Assembly (NCBI RefSeq): GCF_025949695.1
Contig: NZ_JAPDFL010000001.1
Coordinates: forward strand, 974,001-1,038,000
DNA from: Pararhodobacter zhoushanensis
GTDB taxonomy: Bacteria; Pseudomonadota; Alphaproteobacteria; Rhodobacterales; Rhodobacteraceae
Direction: 5' to 3'
DNA length: 64,000 bases
The notes beneath the pieces are model-generated. The model was not told the origin of the DNA. It saw nothing but the letters and a program-made list of their open reading frames with translations, and did not search any database. A program made the position numbers and the translations under genes. This document shows positions 31,530-40,720 of this stretch, one piece after another. Within the stretch, counting starts at the first letter, position 1. The number at the start of each line of letters is the position of its first letter.

Positions 31530-34361
31530 TCACGCCAGTTCGGCCCGTTGTACGCCAGCTTCGATCGCGGCGTGGAGTTTTTTCTCAAGCGCCTCTTGGC
31601 GCGATTTGGTGTGCAATTTCAGGCCGAACATGTCTTTCACGTAGAAGCTGTCGACCACCTGCACGCCGTAGGTCGCGATCACGGCGCTGGCGATATAGAC
31701 GTTGTTGGCCGCCAGCGTGCGCGTCAGGTCATAGAGCAGGCCGGGACGGTCGCGGGTGTCGACCTCGATGATCGTGTAGATATCCGAGCCGTCATTGTCG
31801 AAGACGATCTTGGTCGGCACGCGAAAGCCGCGCTCGCGTTTCTTGACCTTGTCGCGGTCCTTGAGCGCCTGAGTCGCGACGACCTCACCGGCAAAGGTGC
31901 GCTCGATCATCTTGCGCAGCCGGGGCTGGCGCGCGGCCTCGTAGGGGCGGCCATCGGCGTCTTGTATCCAGAATTCGGCGGTCGCGTAGCCGTCCTTGGA
32001 CGTATAGGTGCGCGCGTCGACGATGTTGGCCCCGACCAGCGCCAACGCCCCCGACAGGCGCGAGAAGATCCCCGGATGATCCGCCAGCGCGAAACAGGCG
32101 CGGGTGGCGTCGCGGGCGTCGTCAAGATGCAGGTCGATGCGGATCTCGCTGTCGGAAATCCCGCGCAACAGGTTGGCAAAGACGACATGCGTTTCGGTCA
32201 TCAACCCCTGCCAATAGGGGCCGTAATGGCGCGCGGTTTCGGCGCGCAGCTCGGCGCGGGGCCAGTCGGCCAGCGCGTCCCGCAGGGCGCGCTTGGCCTC
32301 GTTCTCGCGGTGCGAGCGGTTCAGCGCCTCGGCCCCGCCTTCGAGCGCATCGGCGGTCCCGGCGTGTAGCTGGCGCAGCAACATGGCTTTCCAGTTGTTC
32401 CACGTCCCCGGACCCACGCCGCGAATGTCACAGACGGTGAGCACGGTCAGCAGGTCCAGCCGTTTGCGGGTTTTCACCGCCTTGGCGAAATCGCGGATGG
32501 TGCGCGGGTCGCCGATATCGCGCTTTTGCGCCACGTCGGACATCAGCAAGTGATGGCGCACCAGCCATTCGACGGTTTCGCTTTCCTCGGCGGTCAGGCC
32601 CAGACGCGGCGCGACGCGGCGGGCGATCTGGGCACCAAGGATCGAGTGATCCTCGGGCCGGCCCTTGCCGATGTCGTGCAGCAAGAGCGCGACGAACAGA
32701 ACCTTGCGGTTGATGCCCGCGTCCAGAATCTTGGACGACAGCGGCAGTTCCTCGATCAGTTCTTTCCGCTCGATCTGGGCGAGGGTGCTGATGCACTGGA
32801 TGATATGCTCGTCCACCGTGTAGTGGTGGTAGACGTTGAATTGCATCATCGCCACGATGGATTCAAATTCGGGGATGAACGCGCCCAGCACGCCCAGTTC
32901 GTTCATCCGCCGCAGCGCCCGCTCGGGGTTGCCGTGCTTGAGCATCAGATCCATGAAAATGCGCTTGGCTTCGGGCGTTTCGCGCAGGTCGGCGTCAATG
33001 CGGTGCAGGTTGGCGGCGATCAGGCGCATCGCGTCGGGGTGGATCAGCAGCCCGGTGCGCAGCGCTTCTTCAAAGATGCGCAGCAGGTTCAGCGGATCGG
33101 CAAGAAAGGCTTGCGGGTCTTCCAGATTGATCCGGTTCAGATCGACGCGGAACCCGGGCTTGACCTTGCGACGGCGGCGCAGCAGGCGCAGCAGGTCGGG
33201 CGCGCGCTTGACGTGCCGGGCCTCCAGCGCGGTCAGGAAGATGCGGGTCAGTTCGCCGACATGGGTGGCGTGGCGGAAATAGGCCTGCATGAAATGCTCG
33301 ACCGCGCGGCGTCCGCCGTGGTCGGTATAGCCCATCCGCTCGGCCACATCGGGCTGCATGTCGAAGGACAGGGTATCGACCGCCCGGCCGTTCAGGTGGT
33401 GCAGATGGCAGCGCACGGCCCACAAAAACGTCTCGGCGTCGCGGAATTTGCGGTACTCGCCCTCGGTGAAGAACCCCAGTCCGACCAGCTCGGCAGCCTT
33501 TTGCACGCCGTGGATATATTTGGCGATCCAGTAGAGCGTTTGCAGGTCGCGCAGCCCGCCCTTGCCCTCTTTCACGTTGGGTTCCAGCATATAGCGCTGG
33601 CCGCCCTGCTTGCGGTGCCGTTCCGAGCGTTCGGCCAGCTTGGCCTCGACAAAGTCGGACTGGGTATTGGCAAACAGGTCTTTCCACAGCCGCGAGGTCA
33701 GCCCGCGCGCCAGCACGGCGTTGCCGGTCAGATAGCGGGTCTCTAGCAGGGCGGTGCGGATGGTGTAATCTTCGCGGCCCAGCCGCAGGCAATCCTCAAC
33801 CGTGCGGGTGGAATGGCCGATCTTCAGCTTGAGATCCCACAGGATATAGAGCGTCGATTCGATCACGCTTTCGGCCCAGCCGGTGACCTTGTGCGGGGTC
33901 AGGAACAGCAGATCCACATCCGATTGCGGGGCCATTTCGGCCCGGCCATAGCCGCCGACGGCCATCACCGCCATGCGCTGACCCTTGGTCGGCGTGCCGT
34001 TCTTGTGCAGGTTCAGCTGCGCAACCTGCAGCGCCGCTGTCACGACAATATCGGTCAGCCAGGTCTGCGCGCGGACATACGAGCGCGCATCGCGCGGAGC
34101 CTTGGCAAAGGCGGCCTGCAGCGTGGCGTTGCCCTGACGCAGCACATCGCCCAGCGTGGCGACGGTGAACGCGCGGATATCGCGGGCCTCGGTCAGCGGG
34201 CCAAGGCCTTCGGTCAAGGTCTGGTCCAGCGCGTCGAGGTCGCACAGTTCGGCCTCGGCGACCAGCATGAGGTCGCCGGGGGCAGGGGCGGGGGGCAGGG
34301 CGTAGAGACGTTCAACCGGCAGGGCAGCGGTGCGGCCAGCAGCGGGGGCGGTGTTGGGCAC
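31530..34361 (-). CDS. glnD: Bifunctional [protein-PII] uridylyltransferase / UMP-removing enzyme
   Basis: A 943-residue sensor of glutamine that uridylylates PII (GlnB/GlnK) in nitrogen control. The nucleotidyltransferase motif GGYGRAEMAPQSDVDLL is at about residues 134-150. The HD domain HDIGKGRPEDHS near residue 557 removes UMP, and two ACT domains occupy the C-terminus (TRACFALADHPGIFSRL; DTRDRPGLLYDLTR). The GTG at 34361 with AGAGG seven bases away fits the family start; the longer frame reaches into the upstream gene. Confidence 0.96.
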   Translation of the reverse strand: MPNTAPAAGRTAALPVERLYALPPAPAPGDLMLVAEAELCDLDALDQTLTEGLGPLTEARDIRAFTVATLGDVLRQGNATLQAAFAKAPRDARSYVRAQTWLTDIVVTAALQVAQLNLHKNGTPTKGQRMAVMAVGGYGRAEMAPQSDVDLLFLTPHKVTGWAESVIESTLYILWDLKLKIGHSTRTVEDCLRLGREDYTIRTALLETRYLTGNAVLARGLTSRLWKDLFANTQSDFVEAKLAERSERHRKQGGQRYMLEPNVKEGKGGLRDLQTLYWIAKYIHGVQKAAELVGLGFFTEGEYRKFRDAETFLWAVRCHLHHLNGRAVDTLSFDMQPDVAERMGYTDHGGRRAVEHFMQAYFRHATHVGELTRIFLTALEARHVKRAPDLLRLLRRRRKVKPGFRVDLNRINLEDPQAFLADPLNLLRIFEEALRTGLLIHPDAMRLIAANLHRIDADLRETPEAKRIFMDLMLKHGNPERALRRMNELGVLGAFIPEFESIVAMMQFNVYHHYTVDEHIIQCISTLAQIERKELIEELPLSSKILDAGINRKVLFVALLLHDIGKGRPEDHSILGAQIARRVAPRLGLTAEESETVEWLVRHHLLMSDVAQKRDIGDPRTIRDFAKAVKTRKRLDLLTVLTVCDIRGVGPGTWNNWKAMLLRQLHAGTADALEGGAEALNRSHRENEAKRALRDALADWPRAELRAETARHYGPYWQGLMTETHVVFANLLRGISDSEIRIDLHLDDARDATRACFALADHPGIFSRLSGALALVGANIVDARTYTSKDGYATAEFWIQDADGRPYEAARQPRLRKMIERTFAGEVVATQALKDRDKVKKRERGFRVPTKIVFDNDGSDIYTIIEVDTRDRPGLLYDLTRTLAANNVYIASAVIATYGVQVVDSFYVKDMFGLKLHTKSRQEALEKKLHAAIEAGVQRAELA

Positions 34362-34371
34362 GATCAGCCTC

Positions 34372-35559
34372 TTACGTCCCCGGAATGACGAAGCTGCGCG
34401 GCGCCGGGTCCAGAATGACCACGGCGTTGTCGCGGATCGTCGCCACGGCCAGACCGCGCTGGTTGGTGCCATCCGGCAGCAGGCGGAACACGCCGTTCAC
34501 GCCGACAAAGCCCGAGGCCTGCGTCAGCGATTCGCGCGACAGCGCGTCCGGTGCGCCGCTGCCGAGCAGCGCGCCGATGGCGGCGATGCCGTCATAGGCC
34601 AGCCCGGCGATCGGGTGCGGCGTGCTGCCGTAAGCCGCCTGATAGCGCGCCTCGAACTGCTGGGTGACGGTCGGGTCGGGCAGGGTGAACCAGCCCTCTT
34701 GCAGCCCGCGCAGTTGCAGCGTGGCGGCGGGAACGTTCCATTGCGTCACGCCCATGAACTGGAATTGCGGCCCCGAGATCCGGTTGTCGGGCAGCAGTTG
34801 CGCCAGAATCGGCAGGGCCCCGGCGCTGTCAGCGGTGAACAACAGCGACTCGGCCCCTGACGAACGGGCGGTCGAGGCCAGCGTCGGCAGCGCGTTGACG
34901 ATGCCTTGCTGCGAGAAGTCATAGGTTTCGGTGGCGACGATCTGACTGCCGCTGCCAGCGGCCGCGCGGTTGACGGCGGCGAGCATCAGCTCACCGGCCG
35001 TGGTCCGCTCGCCGATGATCATCACCCGGCCCCGGCCCTGCGCGGCGGCATAGTCGAGCACGCGGCGCGCGGCGTTGTCGGGCGTCAGGCCCAGCACGAA
35101 GACGTTGTTGCCCGCAATGGCCGGGTTGTTCGAGAAGCTGAGCACCGACAGGCCGGTGCCGGACACCGCGGTGCCAACCGCAGCGGCTTCGGCACCATGG
35201 ACCGGGCCCAGAATGATCCGCGCGCCGTCACTGGCGGCTTGCTGCGCGACCTGCGCGGCAACGGCGGGATCGCCTTGGGTGGCATAGACCCGCAGGTCGA
35301 TCTGAACGCCCGACAGATCCGCCACCGCCATGCGGGCGGCGTTTTCCAGATTGGTGGCAAGAATGTCGTTGCCCTGCGTCGTCGATCCGCCCGGAACCAG
35401 CAGCGCCACGACGACCGGCGCGTTGGGGTCAACGCGCGGCGTGCCGCTCATGCCGCCAAGGTTGATCGGACCGCAGGCGGCAAGCGCCATGAGGCCAACC
35501 AGCGCCGCGCGGCGTGACAGACGGGAAACAAAACGACGGGTGGGGGATTGCGCGCGCAT
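34372..35559 (-). CDS. Penicillin-binding protein activator-like lipoprotein (LpoA type)
   Basis: A 395-residue lipoprotein. MRAQSPTRRFVSRLSRRAALVGLMALAAC has a basic head and the lipobox LAAC, so the mature N-terminal Cys is lipidated. The rest is a periplasmic-binding-type fold (VVALLVPGGSTTQGNDILATNLENAARMA; ARIILGPVHGAEAAAVG), as in LpoA-like/YraM proteins that stimulate cell-wall synthases. AGAGGA precedes the ATG at 35559. It is divergent from rsmI, the same neighbourhood as in enterobacterial lpoA-yraN. Its stop is ten bases before the glnD start. Confidence 0.87.
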   Translation of the reverse strand: MRAQSPTRRFVSRLSRRAALVGLMALAACGPINLGGMSGTPRVDPNAPVVVALLVPGGSTTQGNDILATNLENAARMAVADLSGVQIDLRVYATQGDPAVAAQVAQQAASDGARIILGPVHGAEAAAVGTAVSGTGLSVLSFSNNPAIAGNNVFVLGLTPDNAARRVLDYAAAQGRGRVMIIGERTTAGELMLAAVNRAAAGSGSQIVATETYDFSQQGIVNALPTLASTARSSGAESLLFTADSAGALPILAQLLPDNRISGPQFQFMGVTQWNVPAATLQLRGLQEGWFTLPDPTVTQQFEARYQAAYGSTPHPIAGLAYDGIAAIGALLGSGAPDALSRESLTQASGFVGVNGVFRLLPDGTNQRGLAVATIRDNAVVILDPAPRSFVIPGT

Positions 35560-35665
35560 CGAAGTCCTCTCAACGGCGTTTTGACAAGGGCGGGTTGCAG
35601 CGGCTTGCACCGCGGGCAACAGTATTGAACACACACAGTGAAGTAAACGTGTCTCTGGAGCCGAT

Positions 35666-36600
35666 ATGACCGATGCGCAAGACCCGAGCGATGACGATCT
35701 GCGGCTTTCCGCCGGGGAGCCGGGCCCCGCACCCCTGGACTGGGCCGCTGGCCCGGCCAAGGTGCTGCCGGGGCTGCACCTGCTCTCGACCCCGATCGGG
35801 GCCGCGCGCGACATCACGCTGCGGGCGCTGGACCTGCTGGCCAAGGCCGATGTGCTGGCGGCCGAGGACACGCGCACGCTGCGGCGGCTGATGGAGATCC
35901 ACGGCATCCGCATCGACGGCCGCCCGATGATCCCCTACCACGACCACAACGGCGCGCAGGCCCGGCCCCGCATCATGGGGCTGCTGGCCGAGGGCAAGTC
36001 CGTTGCCTACGCCAGCGAGGCCGGCACGCCGCTGGTCGCCGACCCCGGCTTCCAGCTGGCCCGCGCCGCGATTGCCGAGGGGTATACCGTGCTGGCCGCG
36101 CCCGGCGCGTCAGCCGTGCTGACCGCGCTGGCGGTGGGCGGGCTGCCGACGGATCGCTTTTGTTTTCTGGGCTTTCCCCCTCGCAGGGGGCGGCGCGGCA
36201 GCAGTGGCTGGAAGAGGCGATGGCAATCCCGGCGACGCTGGTGATGTATGAATCGCCCAAGCGCATTCACCGATTGTTAGATGATTTGAAGCAGCATGAA
36301 GGGAGAGAGGCCGCGCTGTGCCGTGAACTCACCAAACGGTTTGAAGAGGTGATTCGCGGGACGCTGGGGTCCGTGGCCGCGGATATTGAGGGGCGTGATC
36401 TGAAAGGTGAGATCGTGTTGCTGGTCGGACGGGCTGAGGCAGTGACCGGCGATGCGGTGGATCTGGATGCGATGCTGCGCTCGGCATTGGCGGGTGAAAG
36501 CCTGCGTGAGGCGGTCGCCGCGGTGACCGAGGCTACAGGCCTGCCCCGGCGGCAGGTGTATCAACGGGCGCTGGCGCTCGGGAAGGACGGGGACGGATGA
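35666..36600 (+). pseudogene. rsmI: 16S rRNA 2'-O-methyltransferase RsmI, frameshifted
   Basis: RsmI methylates C1402 of 16S rRNA. The N-terminal part (35666 to about 36176) has LHLLSTPIGAARDITLRALDLL, AEDTRTLRRLM and EAGTPLVADPG. The frame then breaks in CCCCC at 36176-36180; the remaining part continues in the next frame (QQWLEEAMAIPATLVMYESPKRIHRL, then RELTKRFEEVIRG, GEIVLLVG). Six C instead of five would give one uninterrupted protein of about 311 residues. The stop overlaps the yraN start (ATGA), so the operon looks intact and an indel error is likely. Confidence 0.88.
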
Positions 36601-36950
36601 GCGGGGCGGTTTCATATCATGCAGGTCTCGCGGCTGAGGATCAGGTCGCGCGCGATTATCACCGGCGGGGATTTCCGGTGGCGGCACAGCGCTGGCGTGG
36701 CAAGGGCGGGGAAATCGACCTCGTGGCGCAGGACGGTGACGGGTATGTTTTTGTCGAGGTCAAGAAAAGCCGCAGCCACGCGCGGGCGGCGGAACGGTTG
36801 TCGCAGCGGCAGATGCGCCGGCTTTATGATGCCGCGGCAGAGTTTCTGGGCGGTTGTCCGAAGGGGCTGAACACACAGGCCCGGTTTGACGTGGCGCTGA
36901 TTGACGCTCAGGGCCGGATCGAGATCGTCGAAAACGCGCTCTGCGCCTGA
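36597..36950 (+). CDS. YraN family protein (UPF0102)
   Basis: A 117-residue protein of the endonuclease-like UPF0102/YraN family. GLAAEDQVARDYHRRGFPVAAQRWRGKGGEIDLVAQD contains the nuclease-core GEIDLV, and VFVEVKKSRSHARAAERLS supplies the ExK. The core residues Glu/Asp and ExK are present. Start overlaps the rsmI stop, and gshB follows, the usual gene group. Confidence 0.92.
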   Translation: MSGAVSYHAGLAAEDQVARDYHRRGFPVAAQRWRGKGGEIDLVAQDGDGYVFVEVKKSRSHARAAERLSQRQMRRLYDAAAEFLGGCPKGLNTQARFDVALIDAQGRIEIVENALCA

Positions 36951-37073
36951 GGCTTCCTGCGTAATCACAGGTCTGTTGCTGCAATGCAGGGTCTGGGTGA
37001 TTGAAACTTTCGCGCGGCTGCGCCATCTATCCCCCGTGGGCAAACCGCCCCCAGCGGAAGAGCAGGAGATGTC

Positions 37074-38021
37074 ATGGCGTTGCGTGTCGCTTTCCAGATG
37101 GACCCGATCGAGGGCGTCAACATCAATGCGGACAGCTCTTTCCGGCTGGCCGAAGAGGCGCAGGCCCGGGGCCATGAGCTGTGGGTCTATACGCCCGACA
37201 AACTGACTTTCGATGAGGGCAAGGTCGTGGCGCGGGCGCGGTCGCTGCGCGTGAAGCGGGTGCAGGGCGACCATGCCGAACTGGGCGTGGAAGAGCGGCT
37301 GGATCTGTCGACGATGGATGTGATCTGGCTGCGCCAGGACCCGCCGTTCGACATGGCTTATATCACCTCGACGCATCTGCTGGACATGCTGCGTGACAAG
37401 GTCCTGATCGCCAACGATCCGTTCTGGGTGCGCAACTACCCGGAAAAGCTGCTGGTTCTGCAGTTTCAGGATCTGACGCCGCCGACGATGATCGCGCGCA
37501 ATCTGGATGAAATCCGCGATTTCAAGCACCGCCATGGCGACATCATTCTCAAGCCGCTCTACGGCAATGGCGGCGCGGGGGTGTTCCGGCTGGACGCGGG
37601 CGACCGCAACCTGTCGTCGTTGCATGAACTGTTCACCGGATTTTCACGCGAGCCGCTTATCGTGCAGAAATTCCTGCCGGCGGTGTCCAAGGGCGACAAA
37701 CGGGTGATCTTGATCAATGGCGAGCCGATCGGCGCGATCAACCGGGTTCCGGCCGAGGGCGAGACGCGCTCGAACATGCATGTCGGCGGGCGGCCCGAAA
37801 AAATCGGCCTGACCGACCGTGACCGCGAGATTTGCGCGGCCATCGGGCCCTTGCTGCGCGAGAAGGGCCAGATCTTTGTCGGCATCGACGTGATCGGCGA
37901 CTGGCTGACCGAGATCAACGTGACCTCGCCCACCGGCATTCAGGAGCTGGAGCGGTTCGACAGTATCAACGTGGCCGCCCGGATCTGGGAGGTCCTTGAG
38001 GAAAAGCGGGCCACTTCATGA
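37074..38021 (+). CDS. gshB: Glutathione synthetase
   Basis: A 315-residue ATP-grasp enzyme that joins gamma-glutamylcysteine and glycine. Visible blocks are [25 protein letters not shown] at the N-terminus, [34 protein letters not shown] (ATP-grasp loop), and [23 protein letters not shown] (metal and product binding). Normal family length. AGCAGGAG is upstream. Its stop overlaps the next gene's ATG. Confidence 0.97.
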   Translation: MALRVAFQMDPIEGVNINADSSFRLAEEAQARGHELWVYTPDKLTFDEGKVVARARSLRVKRVQGDHAELGVEERLDLSTMDVIWLRQDPPFDMAYITSTHLLDMLRDKVLIANDPFWVRNYPEKLLVLQFQDLTPPTMIARNLDEIRDFKHRHGDIILKPLYGNGGAGVFRLDAGDRNLSSLHELFTGFSREPLIVQKFLPAVSKGDKRVILINGEPIGAINRVPAEGETRSNMHVGGRPEKIGLTDRDREICAAIGPLLREKGQIFVGIDVIGDWLTEINVTSPTGIQELERFDSINVAARIWEVLEEKRATS

Positions 38022-38920
38022 GTTGGCAGGCCGAGGTTGTCCGTGTCGTCGCCCGCAAGGTGACGCGCCGAGCGCTGGCCCGCCAGCGCGACCCGGCCAT
38101 CGCCCGCGCCGATTTCGAACGCCTTTCCGGCCGCGTTTTCCGCGCGCCGCCCGGTTCGCTGGCGCTGGAAGGCACCGCCGGCGTCCCCGGTCTGTGGGTC
38201 AGCAACAGGCCGCAGGGAGAGAGCGTTGTGCTCTATTTCCACGGCGGCGCCTATGTGATGGGCAGCCCGCGGACCCACACCGGCATTGCCGCCGCCATCG
38301 CCCTGCGCACCGGCGCGCGGGTGTTCGTGCCGGACTATCGCCTGGCGCCCGAGCATCCGTTTCCCGCCGCCTTTGATGACGCCGTCGCAACCTATGACGC
38401 GCTGGTCGCGCTGGGGTCGCGGCCTGAGAACATCGTTCTGGGCGGAGATTCCGCGGGCGGCGGGCTGGCTTTGGCGCTGCTCGGGCATCTGTGCCGCGAA
38501 GGTCGGCCCCCGGCCGGTCTGTTCGCCTTTTCGCCCTGGACCGATCTGACCTTTGCCGGGGCCTCGCTGGTGACCAATGCCGCGCGCGAGCAGGTGCTGC
38601 CCGCGCACCGCCTGACCGAGACGCGCACTCTGATCCTGGGCAGCGCAAAGCCGCAAGATACCAACGACCCCCGGCTGTCGCCACTGCAGGCCAGCTTTCC
38701 CGCGGCGCCGCCGGTGATGCTGCACGCCGCCCAGTCCGAGATCCTGCGCGACGACACGCAACGCATGCGGGGCCGTCTGCCCAATGCCGAGATCCGCATT
38801 GCGGGCGATTTGCCCCACGCCTGGCCGATGCTGCACCGCTGGTTGCCCGAGGCGCGCGAGACGCTGGACCAGACCGCCGCGTTCATCCGCCAGTGTCTGC
38901 CGCAGACAGCCGAAAGCTGA
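38018..38920 (+). CDS. Alpha/beta hydrolase, hormone-sensitive-lipase type
   Basis: A 300-residue esterase-like protein. The HGGAYVMG oxyanion motif is in [16 protein letters not shown], and the nucleophile is GDSAGGGLA, both marks of the HSL family. The acid is probably in [12 protein letters not shown], and the His in [10 protein letters not shown]. Start ATG overlaps the gshB stop (ATGA). Its last 38 bases overlap the 3' end of comM on the other strand. Substrate unknown. Confidence 0.87.
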   Translation: MSWQAEVVRVVARKVTRRALARQRDPAIARADFERLSGRVFRAPPGSLALEGTAGVPGLWVSNRPQGESVVLYFHGGAYVMGSPRTHTGIAAAIALRTGARVFVPDYRLAPEHPFPAAFDDAVATYDALVALGSRPENIVLGGDSAGGGLALALLGHLCREGRPPAGLFAFSPWTDLTFAGASLVTNAAREQVLPAHRLTETRTLILGSAKPQDTNDPRLSPLQASFPAAPPVMLHAAQSEILRDDTQRMRGRLPNAEIRIAGDLPHAWPMLHRWLPEARETLDQTAAFIRQCLPQTAES

Positions 38921-40400
38921 CCGCCTCGGCCACATGCGGCAGACGGACGGTGGCGCTGGCGTCCAGATCCGCAATGGTGCGCGCGACGCGCATCACCCGG
39001 TGATACCCGCGTGCGGTCAGGCCGAACCGGTCGGCGACTTTGGCCAGCAGCGCACGCCCTTCGGGATCGGGGGCGGCGATCTCGTCCAGCAGCGCGCCTT
39101 CGGCATCGGCATTCACCTGCACCGTCGGATGCGCGGCAAAGCGCGCGTCCTGCAGGGTGCGCGCGCGCGCGACGCGGGCCGCGATCTGCGCCGAGGTCTC
39201 GCCGGTGGCAGGCAGGTCGAGGTCGGACCAGCCGACCGGCGGCACCTCGATCCGCAGATCGAAACGGTCCATCAGCGGGCCGGATATCCGCCCGAGATAA
39301 TCGTCACCACAGCCCGGCGCGCGCGCGCAAGCGCGACTGGCATCGCCCAGATAGCCGCACCGGCAGGGGTTGGCGGCGGCGATCAGCAGGAAGCGGCAGG
39401 GATAGCGGGTGTGGGCATTGGCGCGGGCGACGACCACTTCGCCGGTCTCGATCGGCTGGCGCAGGGTTTCGAGCACGGTGCGGGGAAATTCGGGGAACTC
39501 GTCGAGGAACAGCACACCGTTATGCGCGAGGCTGATTTCCCCGGGCTTGGCCCCTTTGCCCCCGCCGACGATGGCCGCGACCGAGGCCGTGTGATGCGGC
39601 TCGCGGAACGGACGGCTGCGCGAGATGCCGCCTTCGTCCAGCAACCCGGCGAGCGAGTGAATCATCGAGGTTTCAAGGGCTTCCATCGGTGAAAGCGGCG
39701 GCAACAGCCCCGGCATCCGCGCCGCCAGCATGGATTTCCCCGAGCCGGGCGTGCCGACCATGATCACGTGATGCCGCCCGGCCGCGGCGATTTCGAGCGC
39801 GCGTTTGGCGCGTTCCTGGCCTTTCACATCATGCATGTCACGCGCGCCGGGGTCGGTGATGACCTCGCCGGGTTGGGCGCGGGGCAGCGGCGTCTGGCCG
39901 GTGAAATGGTGGATGGCGTCTTGCAGCGTGGCGGGGGCGAAGACCTGCGCCGCGCCGACCCACGCAGCCTCGGCCCCGCAGGCGCGCGGGCAGATCAGCG
40001 TGTACCCGGCGCTGGCGGCAGCCATGGCGGCGGGAAGCGCGCCGACCACGGGAACCAGCGCGCCGTCCAGCGCCAGTTCGCCTAACGACACGCTGCCCGC
40101 CAGTTCATCGGCGGGGATCACGTCAAGCGCGGCAAGAAGGGCCAGCGCGATGGGCAAGTCGAAATGCGAGCCCTCTTTGGGCAGGTCGGCGGGGGACAGG
40201 TTCACCGTGATGCGGCGGGGCGGCAGGGCGATGGAGAGCGACGACAGGGCGGCGCGGACCCGTTCGCGGGCCTCGGACACCGCCTTGTCGGGCAGGCCGA
40301 CGACATGAAAGGCGGGCAGGCCGGGGGTAAGGACGCATTGCGCCTCGACCAGACGGGCCTCGATCCCGTCGAAGGCCACGGTGCGCGCGCGTGCCAGCAT
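38883..40400 (-). CDS. comM: YifB/ComM family AAA+ ATPase (Mg-chelatase-like)
   Basis: A 505-residue cytosolic ATPase. The N-terminal Lon-S5-like part opens MLARARTVAFDGIEARLVEAQ. The AAA+ core has Walker A VGTPGSGKSM, Walker B GVLFLDEFPEF and ANPCRCGYLGD, as in the Mg-chelatase ChlI group. ComM drives branch migration in natural transformation in some bacteria. I chose the ATG at 40400 because MLARxRTVAFxGIEA is the family-typical start; an ATG at 40421 is in frame too. Confidence 0.92.
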   Translation of the reverse strand: MLARARTVAFDGIEARLVEAQCVLTPGLPAFHVVGLPDKAVSEARERVRAALSSLSIALPPRRITVNLSPADLPKEGSHFDLPIALALLAALDVIPADELAGSVSLGELALDGALVPVVGALPAAMAAASAGYTLICPRACGAEAAWVGAAQVFAPATLQDAIHHFTGQTPLPRAQPGEVITDPGARDMHDVKGQERAKRALEIAAAGRHHVIMVGTPGSGKSMLAARMPGLLPPLSPMEALETSMIHSLAGLLDEGGISRSRPFREPHHTASVAAIVGGGKGAKPGEISLAHNGVLFLDEFPEFPRTVLETLRQPIETGEVVVARANAHTRYPCRFLLIAAANPCRCGYLGDASRACARAPGCGDDYLGRISGPLMDRFDLRIEVPPVGWSDLDLPATGETSAQIAARVARARTLQDARFAAHPTVQVNADAEGALLDEIAAPDPEGRALLAKVADRFGLTARGYHRVMRVARTIADLDASATVRLPHVAEAVSFRLSAADTGG

Positions 40401-40644
40401 TGCGTGTCTCGCCCCATCCATCGCCAGAGGATCGGCGTTGACTGGTTAGGAAAGGGTTAACGGGGGGCGTCATTCTTCAGGCCGGGACTGCCAGCGAGGT
40501 GGGGTATCGCCGCTTTGCCCGATGATATCGCGCGGGGGTGTTCGCTGCTGCGCTGACTGTAGGGCTGTTCAGCACGCAGTCCGTCTGGGCCCGAGGTGGG
40601 ACTGCCGGTTCGGCCCGGTGCCGGGTGGCACGCGATGAGCGGCC
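40401..40644. other. Intergenic region without recognisable gene
   Basis: Between comM and the tuf terminator. It has some short GC-rich inverted repeats (for example around 40600-40635) and no ORF with a plausible SD. I see no promoter I could defend. Confidence 0.6.
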
Positions 40645-40680
40645 AAAAGAAACGGCGCGCGAGGTTTCCCCCGCGCGCCG
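40645..40680 (-). terminator. Intrinsic terminator of tuf
   Basis: CGGCGCGCG (40653-40661) pairs with CGCGCGCCG (40672-40680). On the minus strand the stem is followed by TTTCTTTT. It lies 40 bases after the tuf stop. Confidence 0.85.
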
Positions 40681-40689
40681 ATGGGTCCG

Positions 40690-40716
40690 GTAGGGTGGGG
40701 TTGAACCCCACCCTAC
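40690..40716. repeat. GTAGGGTGGGGTT palindrome, copy 3
   Basis: A perfect 13-bp inverted repeat around a single central G, between the tuf stop and its terminator. The most complete of three copies (others at 18113 and 19370). Confidence 0.8.
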
Positions 40717-40720
40717 GCCC

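Noticed and set aside
36170..36190. Programmed -1 frameshift in rsmI
   Set aside because: The site TTT-CCC-CCT is not a proper slippery heptamer and rsmI is not known for recoding; an indel is simpler, especially with four more indels nearby.
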